15,219 nt of DNA from Porphyromonadaceae bacterium UBA7141 (lineage in GTDB: Bacteria; Bacteroidota; Bacteroidia; Bacteroidales; Muribaculaceae): contig DKWX01000049.1 in the NCBI GenBank assembly GCA_002491945.1, positions 29,559 to 44,777 on the forward strand, in the 5' to 3' direction. The translations under genes and the position numbers were made by a program. Shown one piece after another: positions 7,330 through 15,008 of the stretch (position 1 is its first letter; the number at the start of each line of letters is the position of its first letter). Below the pieces are notes generated by a model that ran no database searches, was not told where the DNA came from, and saw only the letters and a list, made by a program, of their open reading frames with translations.

Positions 7330-9057
7330 TTACATCGCTATTTTATCGCGGTTCTGTCCGTTGATACGGATGAATATACCATGTTCGGGTTTAGATACAC
7401 GTTTGCCGGCGAGGTCATAATAAATGCATTCGTCATTGTCATTTATAAGCATGCTGACACCGTTTTGTGATTTTACGGTATAGTGTAGCACCGTCTCTTC
7501 ATTTTCAGTTCCGGGCACAAGGATTGACTGCAGGGTCTCATTATCGAATCCGTCAGAGCCGAATACCGTCCCGGCCAGAATGGTCACGGTATAGTCGCCG
7601 TCAGTCTTGATTGTTTCCGACAGAGTAATCAGTACCCCCGCCTGAGAATCCCTTTTTAAAGTTCCGGTAGCCACCTGAGAGCCTTCTGAGTCACGTACAA
7701 TGACGGCATCTCTGCTGCTGCTCACGTCGATACCCCATTTAGTCTCCGGCCCCTCCCAGATGGTTGAGATGACCGACAGTTGCTCCACAACCGAACCGTC
7801 TTCGGGAGTGGCATCCATGAGCTGGTATGGCTCAACAGTCGGTTGAACCGTGTACCTCAGGGTTGTCTCCTCGTTCTCTGTGCCGGGGGTTGGGATTGTC
7901 TCTCCGGTATCCTCATCCATGTCTTCCACGCCGAAGACCATGCCTGGCATAATTGTCACAGTGTATTCTCCGGGAGTCGTGATTGTCTCCGACAGACGTA
8001 TCTGTATGCCTGAGGGGACGTTTCTCAATGTTCCGGTGGCCACCTGATTGCCGTCGGCATCACGTGCGATGACAGCCTCCTTGCTGTTGCTCACGCCTAT
8101 TCCGTAATCAGTCTCCTGTCCTTCCCACTGTGTCGCGATTACCGACAGCTGCTCTACAACCGAACCGTCTTCGGGAGTCGCTTCCGTGAGATGGTATGGC
8201 TCAATGGCCGGCCGGACTGTGTAATGCAGGGTCGTCTCTTCGTTTTCTGTGCCGGACGCAGGTATGGTCATCCCTGTATCCTCATCGATGTCGATCGCGC
8301 CGAAGACCATACCGGGCATAATTGTCACAGTGTATTCTCCGGGAGTCGTGATTGTCTCCGACAGGCGTATCTGAACACCGGTGAAGACGTTTCTGATTGT
8401 TCCGGTAGCCACCTGGTTGCCGTCGGCATCACGAGCGATGACCCCGTCTTTCCTATTGCTCACACCAATGCCCCATTCAGTTTCGGGCCCCTCCCACTGG
8501 GTAGATATCACTGACAGTTGATCTATGGTCGCACCGTCCTCGGGAGTCGCTTCTGTGAGACGGAAGGGTTCGGCAGCCGGTTGTACGGTATAATGCAGGG
8601 TCGTCTCCTCGTTTCCAGTGCCGGGAGCCGGTATTGTCTGCATCGTGTCCTCATCGAAGTCTTCGGCTCCGAAGACCATACCGGGCATAATTGTCACAGT
8701 GTATTCTCCGGGAGTCGTGATTGTCTCCGAGAGTCGTATCTGTATGCCTGAGGGGACGTTTCTCAATGTTCCGGTAGCCACCTGATTGCCGTCGGCATCA
8801 CGGGCGATGACAGCTTCCTTACTGTTGCTCACATCGATGCCCCAATCGGTTTCCGGCCCCTCCCACTGGGTCGCTATGACCGACAGATTCTCTACGACTG
8901 AGCCGTCTTCGGGAGCGGCTTCTGTAAGATAATATACGGATGCGTCACCGGTTTCCGGGACCGGAGTATTCATTTCGGCAATCTTTGCATATACAGATAC
9001 CGTCATGAATGCCGCAACCAATATCATAAGCGATAAAAAGGTTGTTTTTTTGTTCAT
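7330..9057 (-). CDS. Secreted protein with four 123-residue tandem beta-sandwich repeats
   Basis: A 575-residue secreted or surface protein of unknown function. I prefer the ATG at 9057, which has AAGGTG at good spacing, over an in-frame GTG two codons upstream (9063). A signal peptide (MNKKTTFLSLMILVAAFMTVSVYA) leads into four tandem repeats of 123-124 residues. Each opens with LTEATPEDGS, continues with LSVI-TxWEGPET and AVIARDADGNQVATGT, and closes with ETITTPGEYTVTIMPGMVFG and NEETTLHYTV. The alternating polar/hydrophobic pattern fits an Ig-like beta-sandwich. The tail (YYDLAGKRVSKPEHGIFIR) is the short sorting-type domain of Bacteroidales secreted proteins. Repeats 1-3 are very similar in DNA as well as protein; repeat 4 is the most divergent. 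It is the last gene of the three-gene secreted block. A stalk or adhesin role is plausible but inferred only from repeat architecture. Confidence 0.9.
   Translation of the reverse strand: MNKKTTFLSLMILVAAFMTVSVYAKIAEMNTPVPETGDASVYYLTEAAPEDGSVVENLSVIATQWEGPETDWGIDVSNSKEAVIARDADGNQVATGTLRNVPSGIQIRLSETITTPGEYTVTIMPGMVFGAEDFDEDTMQTIPAPGTGNEETTLHYTVQPAAEPFRLTEATPEDGATIDQLSVISTQWEGPETEWGIGVSNRKDGVIARDADGNQVATGTIRNVFTGVQIRLSETITTPGEYTVTIMPGMVFGAIDIDEDTGMTIPASGTENEETTLHYTVRPAIEPYHLTEATPEDGSVVEQLSVIATQWEGQETDYGIGVSNSKEAVIARDADGNQVATGTLRNVPSGIQIRLSETITTPGEYTVTIMPGMVFGVEDMDEDTGETIPTPGTENEETTLRYTVQPTVEPYQLMDATPEDGSVVEQLSVISTIWEGPETKWGIDVSSSRDAVIVRDSEGSQVATGTLKRDSQAGVLITLSETIKTDGDYTVTILAGTVFGSDGFDNETLQSILVPGTENEETVLHYTVKSQNGVSMLINDNDECIYYDLAGKRVSKPEHGIFIRINGQNRDKIAM
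7456..8934 (-). repeat. Four intragenic direct repeats, period 369-372 bp
   Basis: Anchor positions of a shared segment (starting GAAGACCA in three copies) fall at 7933, 8302 and 8671, giving a period of exactly 369 bp; the fourth, most diverged copy is offset by 372 bp (7561). Approximate units on the minus strand are 8566-8934, 8197-8565, 7828-8196 and 7456-7827. A stretch of over 40 bases is identical or nearly so in the first three units, which suggests recent duplication or gene conversion. Confidence 0.9.
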
Positions 9058-9087
9058 AATCACCTTGTTTAAATGAATTTAATGAGG

Positions 9088-9240
9088 GATAGGCAAGAAC
9101 TGAATAAATAAGCAGTAGACTTGCACAGAGTATTTATTCATAGCGGGCAATTGTGCGGATTTAACCGATAGGCAAGTGTTCCCTTTCAATTATTATCGGT
9201 TAAATTTGAACACTTGCTTAAATTAATCCGAACACTTGCG
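9088..9240. promoter_or_regulatory. Dense inverted-repeat region upstream of the repeat-protein gene
   Basis: Three perfect inverted repeats lie here. TGAATAAATA (9101-9110) pairs with 9131-9140. ATTTAACCGAT (9159-9169) pairs with ATCGGTTAAAT (9195-9205). GCAAGTGTTC (9172-9181) pairs with GAACACTTGC (9208-9217). The last two interleave in a-b-a'-b' order. A further GAACACTTGC lies at 9230-9239, and GATAGGCAAG occurs at 9088-9097 and 9167-9176. The region sits 30-180 bases upstream of the ATG at 9057, so multiple protein-binding sites controlling that gene are the simplest reading. No recombinase gene is nearby in the window. Confidence 0.55.
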
Positions 9241-9255
9241 TAGTGGCTTAATTGA

Positions 9256-9293
9256 CAGCCTTCCGGCCAGAGTTGAAAAGGCCGGAAAGGCTG
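9256..9293 (-). terminator. Stem-loop after the Omp28-like gene
   Basis: CAGCCTTCCGGCC (9256-9268) pairs with GGCCGGAAAGGCTG (9280-9293) with one bulged base and an 11-base loop, starting only seven bases past the stop codon of the Omp28-like gene. The U-tract after it on the minus strand is weak (TCAATT), so it may be a partial terminator or a 3'-end stabiliser. Confidence 0.6.
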
Positions 9294-9299
9294 GTTGTG

Positions 9300-11258
9300 T
9301 CATATTGCAATTTTCTTGACCGTAGTTCCGTGAGAAGTCGTTACCTTGACAATGAATATTCCGTCGAATGAGTCGGCCGGTATTGTCGTGTTTCCGGACT
9401 CATAAGAGCCACGGTGTCTGAGGCTGCCGTCGATACCGTATACTTCAGCCACCATCTGTTCAGGCGAGCTGATTGATATGGCATTGTTTGAGACACCGAT
9501 AGCGACAGCTTCGTCCACTATCATTTCGGCCGATGCATCCTTGTTGAAATCCTTGGCATCGATAATGTCGGCAGTAAGGATGTGGCCTGTGATATCGTCA
9601 ATCAGCAGCGCCACCAGAGCGGCATTGTTCCAGTCTGCCACATTGTAAGGCCGTTTGAACGACATTGTGAACGGCGTCCCTTTCAAGGCTTCGCAGGAAC
9701 CTTCGAGCAAAGCACCGTAATAATCGGGATATATCTCTCTTGCGACATGCTTGTAAACCATTTCTGTATACAGAATCGTATTGGGGCTCTGTGCATAAAA
9801 TTCAAAATACGGCCACAGTTCGGCGCCGTAGGTAGCTTCGACGGCAGCCTGGGAAATGCCGCCCAGATTATTGGCCTGATTCCAATTGTAGTCGTCACCC
9901 ATGAGCTGGTTCTCAATCACCACGAAGGCGATGCGCTGGTTGAGTGACGTTCTGTCATAAGCGTTTTCTACAGTAAAATCTATAGAGATATAGTCGTCGG
10001 TCTCCGGTTGGAAAGCCACCTTGTCGAATCTTACAGAAGAATAGCATGGCCGGTCGAGTAAGGCTTTCACCACATTCTCGGCAGAGGGGTCACCCTTGAC
10101 TGTGCGCTGGAAGAATGCCGACGGGAAACCGGATGAGCCGGATTCGTTCTGCACCGTAGAGATATAGTGCTGTCCTGTGATTTCCATGCGGTCGCCGGAA
10201 TGGACTGCGATACCTATTACCTTGCCGTTTTCGTCATTATAAGTGTCATGGTAATAATCCAGGAATGCCGCACCGCGCGGACAGTAGCCGCACCATGAGC
10301 CGGTCAATTCTTCAACCACAACCACGGGAGTGTATGTTGTTGAAGGCACGCTGCTCTTTCCGGTTACGACAGTAGGCTGCGCCCCCTCCATGTGGGGCAA
10401 AAGCGTCACTGTGTATTCCACCCCTTCTGCCGGTATGGTTATTGTCTCTGGGAATGTCACGTTGAGGCGTGAGCCGGAAGGCATGATAGTCTGGTCAACC
10501 TCCATGGTCGTTTCGACACCGGTCGAGGTTGTCAGACTTGCTGTAAGCCCTTTAGTCTTATATGGCAGTTTCACATCCGCCATCAGCGAGACATTGAATG
10601 TCTCACCCTCCGGGAGCACCTGAGGCGTGTTATCGATGACTGATATGTGGTAGGGGGCCACAAGAATCTCGGTCACGCCTAAGAGTGCGCAGTCTTTGCT
10701 TCTGTTCACAAAAGCGACATGAATATCCTTGTCTTTATAGCCGGACAGTCTGACAGATACTTGTTTCTGGTTAAGAGTGGAGGTGTATCCGTAGATTGTC
10801 GATGCAGCCACCGGAGCATCGGTGAAGTCTTCTTTCTTGTCGCCTGATTCGGAAATGAACACCATATAGTTGTTCAGGGCTACTTTTCCGTACCCTCCGA
10901 TAGAAATCAGTAACACCTCGTCATCGTTCTCAACATGTATCGAGGGGCTTATCAGCCATTCATCAGCTGCAATGTCTTCACGGAATGAAGAGTTGCTGAA
11001 AGCTCCCCATGTCCCATTGATGTTCATAAGCCGGTAGTATGGTCCGTTGCCATCGTCTCCGAACACGTCCTGCCACTGTTGCAGAGGAATTTCCCCATTG
11101 CCGTATGTGCTCCATTCAGCGGGGAGGGGGGCTGCGTGTTCTCCCATTTTGGTGAAATCCGTATAAAACGAGGGAGTGGGCGCTTTTACGTCCGCATTTG
11201 CACATATCGGGGCAAATGTGGCCGCAAGCACGGCTATGCAATTATAAAAGGTTTTCAT
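9300..11258 (-). CDS. Omp28-like secreted thioredoxin-fold protein with N-terminal jelly-roll domain
   Basis: A 652-residue secreted protein. A signal peptide (about 1-22) is followed by a beta-rich domain (about 28-200; FYTDFTKMG, then DEWLISPSI) like the 'choice-of-anchor J'/cleaved-adhesin jelly roll. Next comes an Ig-like segment (about 205-300) ending PETITIPAEGVEYTVTLLPHM. An Omp28-like thioredoxin-fold domain (about 308-570) carries the redox motif WCGYC (Cys323, Cys326) and a cis-Pro candidate at Pro379 in GFPSAFF. The C-terminus (about 604-652; VYGIDGSLRHRG ... DGIFIVKV ... KKIAI) is a sorting-type domain. The two cysteines suggest disulfide exchange outside the cytoplasm, though many Omp28-like proteins have no proven activity. 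The Ig-like segment resembles the repeats of the downstream gene. It lies between two other secreted-protein genes with gaps of 112 and 242 bases, so a common operon is possible but not certain. Confidence 0.88.
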   Translation of the reverse strand: MKTFYNCIAVLAATFAPICANADVKAPTPSFYTDFTKMGEHAAPLPAEWSTYGNGEIPLQQWQDVFGDDGNGPYYRLMNINGTWGAFSNSSFREDIAADEWLISPSIHVENDDEVLLISIGGYGKVALNNYMVFISESGDKKEDFTDAPVAASTIYGYTSTLNQKQVSVRLSGYKDKDIHVAFVNRSKDCALLGVTEILVAPYHISVIDNTPQVLPEGETFNVSLMADVKLPYKTKGLTASLTTSTGVETTMEVDQTIMPSGSRLNVTFPETITIPAEGVEYTVTLLPHMEGAQPTVVTGKSSVPSTTYTPVVVVEELTGSWCGYCPRGAAFLDYYHDTYNDENGKVIGIAVHSGDRMEITGQHYISTVQNESGSSGFPSAFFQRTVKGDPSAENVVKALLDRPCYSSVRFDKVAFQPETDDYISIDFTVENAYDRTSLNQRIAFVVIENQLMGDDYNWNQANNLGGISQAAVEATYGAELWPYFEFYAQSPNTILYTEMVYKHVAREIYPDYYGALLEGSCEALKGTPFTMSFKRPYNVADWNNAALVALLIDDITGHILTADIIDAKDFNKDASAEMIVDEAVAIGVSNNAISISSPEQMVAEVYGIDGSLRHRGSYESGNTTIPADSFDGIFIVKVTTSHGTTVKKIAI

Positions 11259-11274
11259 CTTAGTTGATTTGCAT

Positions 11275-11302
11275 GGTATGTCCGGACATAGCCGGACATA
11301 CC
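11275..11302. promoter_or_regulatory. Palindromic element before the Omp28-like gene
   Basis: Three copies of the half-site CCGGACATA occur: inverted at 11277-11285 and direct at 11282-11290 and 11292-11300. Together they form a perfect 14-bp palindrome TATGTCCGGACATA (11277-11290) and, alternatively, an 11-bp hairpin (11275-11285 with 11292-11302, 6-base loop). It ends 16 bases before the ATG at 11258. It could be a dimer-binding operator or a hairpin at the 5' end of the mRNA. No U-tract follows, so it is a poor terminator for the upstream gene. Confidence 0.6.
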
Positions 11303-11362
11303 GGTTAAAATGTATTGTTAATCAAATTCCAAGTAAGAATAAGGTGAGGTTTAAACACTTAC
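11302..11362. promoter_or_regulatory. Weak promoter and A/B modules upstream of the Omp28-like gene
   Basis: On the minus strand TACATTTT (11307-11314) is one base off the -7 consensus; no good -33 box is found. If used, transcription would start near 11301 and the mRNA would begin with the palindrome at 11275-11302. The gap also holds CGGTTAAA (11302-11309) and GTTTAAACACTTAC (11349-11362), related to the modules of the inverted-repeat region at 9159-9239. Confidence 0.3.
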
Positions 11363-11370
11363 CGGGCTTC

Positions 11371-14300
11371 TTACCTGACAACTAATTTTGCCGATACCTG
11401 ACCGGCAACAACCATATATATGCCGGGCGCTATGTCATGAGTCATATAAGCCGGGGCATTTGGAACACGCTTGATAATCTTGCCTTCGACATCGTAGATG
11501 CATACATTCTCACCTTCATGTCCTTCGACAACAATCTGTTCGGGCAACGTGTAGATGCCGTTTGCCGAAGTGTCGTCGGCAATCTTGTCCAGACCGGATA
11601 CGCCGCTCTTGACAGTGTAGTTCGTAACGAATACGAAATGACTTGTAGAGGGGTACTCACCCTGTATGTACACAGAAATCCATTGACGGTCCTGCATCTC
11701 ATCCGGGAAGGGAATCTCACAGGTAGTCCATCCGTTGCCATGAGGGAGTGTGCCAAGATCGAAGAGTTCCTCGCGTCCTGCCACTTCACCGAGGATGCGG
11801 ATTTCAGCCATATTGCTGCCGGTCCAGGCTTCAAGAATCAGACCGGCGTCATTGATTCCTTTGGTGCAGAATTTAGGCAGCATCAATCGTCCTGTCGCGG
11901 GTGCCGCGTTGGTATTGCCAGTCAGAGCCACACCCGAGGGGCTTGCAAAAGAACTGTGGATGGCACTCGGGTCGGAAACAGACCATTCTGTCACTCCTTC
12001 CGGGTCAGTTACGGCCATTCGGCGGATAGGGTTAAATGTCGGACGCCCTTTGGCAAAATCTTCGTATATCGGGAGAGTATAGGGGGTGCCCATCATATCG
12101 CTCATCCATCCGAACGTGTTGGTGATACCGGCTACGTTTTGAGGGAGGATAGCTATCCATTCTGATTTCAAGCCATTGTCGGCTTCGACAGTGAATGTGT
12201 ATTCATTCACGTCATTGGGGAGTACGTCTATCGTTACCCATCCATCTTCGGTGGTGCTGCGCATAACTACATATTCTACAGCCGTCGGGTCAACGTAATA
12301 TCCGTTTTCGCCCACATCATCGGGGGCAGTCCAGAATAAATGCAATGACAGGTTGTCGTCTGACACATAGCCGGTCAGACTGCTCACCGGTCCGGGAATG
12401 TCTACACCGCAGTATACGTTGATACCTTTAAACTGGCCTCTGGTGCCGTTGATTATGGGAGTCAGCTTGATTTCGTTGTCACCCTGGATGGCTGCCACGG
12501 ATGTGTTGACGGTAGCACCCGGCTTGCCCGAGACAATTATAGTCTCGGCGGCGGCAATCTCAACCTCGATCGTTTCAGAAGAGTGGATTTCTTCGCCGGT
12601 GATGTAAGTGGTGGGCATTACGAACTCCAGATTTGCAGACAGTTCGCCCTTATTTGCGCCATATCCTTTGAGACCGCTCACAGCCGAAGGCACTGGCGAG
12701 GATGTGCCGGTCTTGGTGATGTCGATTTCTTTGATGTAGATACCGTCTTGATATGCCGGGTGCTTGACATGGAAGGCTATATAGTAAGTGCCGGCAGCGG
12801 GGACATTGAATATCTGGGATATCCGGTTGAAGTCAGTGTTGGTTCCCGCAGGCTTATAGTCAAACAGCTGGGATATGACACTCGAGGGGTTGAGGTCGCT
12901 GCAAAGATATACCTGAAGTGACAAATCGCGGAAGTATTCGGCTCTATTTGCCACATCGAGAGCTATTTCATAGAATGTGGACATGTCGTCGAAATCAAGC
13001 GGCGGTGTGAACAGCCAGTCGTCATTGCCGGCTGAAGTGCTGTTGGGCTCGTGCATGCATGGAATTTCTTTATTCAGATTGGTCCATGACCAGCATGATT
13101 TGTCCTGGTTGGCGTCATATGTGGAGAATGTCCATCCCTGTTCTCTGGTCGGGGTGATGTGCACATCCATTTTCCATGGAGCGCCAATATTGGTAATCGG
13201 AGATTGATTGGATTCTTTCGACAACCGTCCGCAGTTTTCTGCGATAACTGTGGCCACAAATCCAGAATAGGGGACATCTTTATTCAGGTTGTGTATGAGA
13301 TAGTTGTCTTGAGTGCTGCCTATCTCATTGCCATTGATGAAGACATGGTATGTCAGCTTATCCATGTCCATGTATCCGCCATGCTCACCTCTGATGACCG
13401 GATCCCATATTACCTGATTATCTTCAATAGATACGTTTTCAGGCGTAGAGGGAGTGTCATAACCTATAAACAGGCTGGTTGTGGCTGTAGTACTTTTTTT
13501 ATCTCCCTGAGCCACGTCGAACGTGAATTTGTGGGAGCCGTCAGTCAGGTCCTTGAATTCGACAACCACGCGGCTGCCGGCATCGGCAGTGCCATCGTCA
13601 TATTTTTGGCCATCGACATATGCGGTCCATGTCATTTCCCCGGAAACGGGAGCGCCTGAGAAAAGAGTCGACGGCATGAATACCGACACCGTGCCCGAAT
13701 TAAGGCCTTTGCCGAAATCCGCTTTGTCGATTATAGGCATTGATATTGCCAGAGGGTCATGTCGGGTTTCTCCCACGAGCAGCAGCGGGAATGACACACG
13801 GCCTTCATAATCGACAAAAGTGGAGATTGAATTATGTTCCGGGTCAATACACCAGAGGCCCGATGTGCCATCGGTCAGCTGGGCGTTCCAGATATAATAA
13901 TCCTCTTCGGAGTCATACATCAGAGCCCCGCGGGAATATTTGGTTTTCACGCCTGTAGGCATGACGACAGTCTGGGAGCCGTCGCGCTCTATGCGGACAA
14001 AGTTGTTATCGCGGTTGATGCCATACATGGCTTTTTCCTTGTCGTTCCAGCACATTGACGCGCAGACATGACTCCATTCTTCCGACTCGATGACGGCCGT
14101 GGTGTTCTGCACATCGTCAGCGGGAGCTGTGAAAAAGGCGTATCCCGATCCGCTTCTGCTGATTGTGTATCCCCACAGAGTGTCGTCAGTCGGATCGTAG
14201 GCGCAAGATATGTAAAGGGGCAGATAATTGTCAAATTCGGTCTCGGAATCAACCAGAGATATGGTTTTAGACGTGGATATCTCGCCTGTATATATGTCAG

Positions 14301-14742
14301 TCTCCACATATACGTAATCAAGTATGGAGAAGATTGTATACTCATAAAGTTCGCACAGCTTGTCATTGCGTAGCCATCCTGTATTTAAGAAATAGCCCTT
14401 GTCTGTATATTCGGTGCTATACAGGAATTCAAGTCTGCCGTCAAAATCGAGCTTGTACATACCCTGGGGATAACCGTAATAACTTTCCTGGTTATAACCC
14501 ATCAGCATCTTACGTTCTTCAGAAAACCAGGCGGGGGCCTTGCTCATCTTGCTAAAGTCCGGATGAGCCTGCCGGACTTTCATTGCCGGAGCGTCACCGG
14601 TCACACCGCTTTCAGAATTGCGTACGGGCAATTCCGCCTTAGGCAGTTTCCAGCCATTTTGCGTCAAGTCCTTCACCGGAGCGGCTTGAATGGCTGCTCC
14701 CGCAAACAACAATGCCAAAACACTTTGTGTAAATCGTTTCAT
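11371..14742 (-). CDS. Large secreted multidomain protein (propeller, FN3/Ig, jelly roll, sorting domain)
   Basis: A 1123-residue secreted protein of unknown function. A signal peptide (MKRFTQSVLALLFAGAAIQA) is followed by a probable beta-propeller (about 70-325, with repeats such as GMYKLDFDGRL, TLWGYTISR and GLWCIDPEHN). Two Ig/FN3-like domains follow (about 345-427 and 432-515), then a jelly-roll domain like 'choice-of-anchor J' (about 530-677; WTFSTYD, NDDWLFTPPLDF, GTYYIAFHV, IKEIDI). Two more FN3-like segments lie at about 685-780 and 785-870, and a second jelly roll at about 890-1045. The end (CIYDVEGKIIKRV ... APGIYMVV ... AKLVVR) is a sorting-type domain. This architecture is common in T9SS-exported surface proteins of Bacteroidales. 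No protease or glycosidase motif was recognised, so binding or scaffolding is more likely than catalysis. It is the first gene of the three-gene block and has its own candidate promoter at 14774-14791. Confidence 0.88.
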   Translation of the reverse strand: MKRFTQSVLALLFAGAAIQAAPVKDLTQNGWKLPKAELPVRNSESGVTGDAPAMKVRQAHPDFSKMSKAPAWFSEERKMLMGYNQESYYGYPQGMYKLDFDGRLEFLYSTEYTDKGYFLNTGWLRNDKLCELYEYTIFSILDYVYVETDIYTGEISTSKTISLVDSETEFDNYLPLYISCAYDPTDDTLWGYTISRSGSGYAFFTAPADDVQNTTAVIESEEWSHVCASMCWNDKEKAMYGINRDNNFVRIERDGSQTVVMPTGVKTKYSRGALMYDSEEDYYIWNAQLTDGTSGLWCIDPEHNSISTFVDYEGRVSFPLLLVGETRHDPLAISMPIIDKADFGKGLNSGTVSVFMPSTLFSGAPVSGEMTWTAYVDGQKYDDGTADAGSRVVVEFKDLTDGSHKFTFDVAQGDKKSTTATTSLFIGYDTPSTPENVSIEDNQVIWDPVIRGEHGGYMDMDKLTYHVFINGNEIGSTQDNYLIHNLNKDVPYSGFVATVIAENCGRLSKESNQSPITNIGAPWKMDVHITPTREQGWTFSTYDANQDKSCWSWTNLNKEIPCMHEPNSTSAGNDDWLFTPPLDFDDMSTFYEIALDVANRAEYFRDLSLQVYLCSDLNPSSVISQLFDYKPAGTNTDFNRISQIFNVPAAGTYYIAFHVKHPAYQDGIYIKEIDITKTGTSSPVPSAVSGLKGYGANKGELSANLEFVMPTTYITGEEIHSSETIEVEIAAAETIIVSGKPGATVNTSVAAIQGDNEIKLTPIINGTRGQFKGINVYCGVDIPGPVSSLTGYVSDDNLSLHLFWTAPDDVGENGYYVDPTAVEYVVMRSTTEDGWVTIDVLPNDVNEYTFTVEADNGLKSEWIAILPQNVAGITNTFGWMSDMMGTPYTLPIYEDFAKGRPTFNPIRRMAVTDPEGVTEWSVSDPSAIHSSFASPSGVALTGNTNAAPATGRLMLPKFCTKGINDAGLILEAWTGSNMAEIRILGEVAGREELFDLGTLPHGNGWTTCEIPFPDEMQDRQWISVYIQGEYPSTSHFVFVTNYTVKSGVSGLDKIADDTSANGIYTLPEQIVVEGHEGENVCIYDVEGKIIKRVPNAPAYMTHDIAPGIYMVVAGQVSAKLVVR

Positions 14743-14773
14743 AAAGATACTATTTTAATTTTTTTAGGAATAG

Positions 14774-14791
14774 GCAGGTGTCCAAATTTAA
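14774..14791 (-). promoter_or_regulatory. Promoter element of the large secreted-protein gene
   Basis: On the minus strand this reads TTAAATTTGGACACCTGC. It contains TAAATTTG (14783-14790), an exact -7 consensus. A TTG lies at 14813-14815, 22 bases upstream, slightly beyond the usual -33 spacing. Transcription would start near 14777, giving a leader of about 35 bases beginning around CCTGCCTATTCC. The repeat-protein gene has a similar CTTGCCTATCCC at nearly the same distance (30 against 27 bases) from its ATG. Confidence 0.5.
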
Positions 14792-14874
14792 CTGATGGAA
14801 GATTAAGGCATACAATCCGCGACTTCTTTTTTTGCCGCTTCCGGCTCGTCGTTCGGTCGAATATGTTTATATTC

Positions 14875-14948
14875 TCCTGCACTCCGCACTGGAATCGACT
14901 AAAAAACAGGCCCGCATATTGTATAAATTAAAATCGGATACTTGCATA
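14875..14948 (+). repeat. Dispersed intergenic repeat, right copy
   Basis: Same-orientation partner of the repeat at 1-73, about 14.9 kb away, roughly 90% identical over the first 60 bases. It ends with the diverged motif TTAAAATCGGATACTTGC (14928-14945). It lies upstream of the 1123-residue protein gene. It has no coding capacity, terminal inverted repeats or obvious target-site duplication. Confidence 0.75.
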
Positions 14949-15008
14949 GCCTTAAATGATTGTTCAGATTAAATTTATGCGATGTCGAAAAATCGCACAT
15001 AAAAGGGC

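Noticed and set aside
7456..8934. CRISPR-like array, because of evenly spaced repeats.
   Set aside because: The 369-bp period is a whole number of codons inside one open reading frame and encodes repeated protein domains.
11437..12165. A 242-codon open frame on the plus strand opposite the C-terminal part of the 1123-residue protein.
   Set aside because: No signal, domain or promoter; the minus-strand frame encodes recognisable jelly-roll and sorting-type domains.
14774..14945. Invertible promoter: the B-type motif occurs inverted at 14774-14791 and 14928-14945, about 140 bp apart.
   Set aside because: The arms match at only 14 of 18 positions and no recombinase gene is in the window, so phase variation is not supported by sequence alone.
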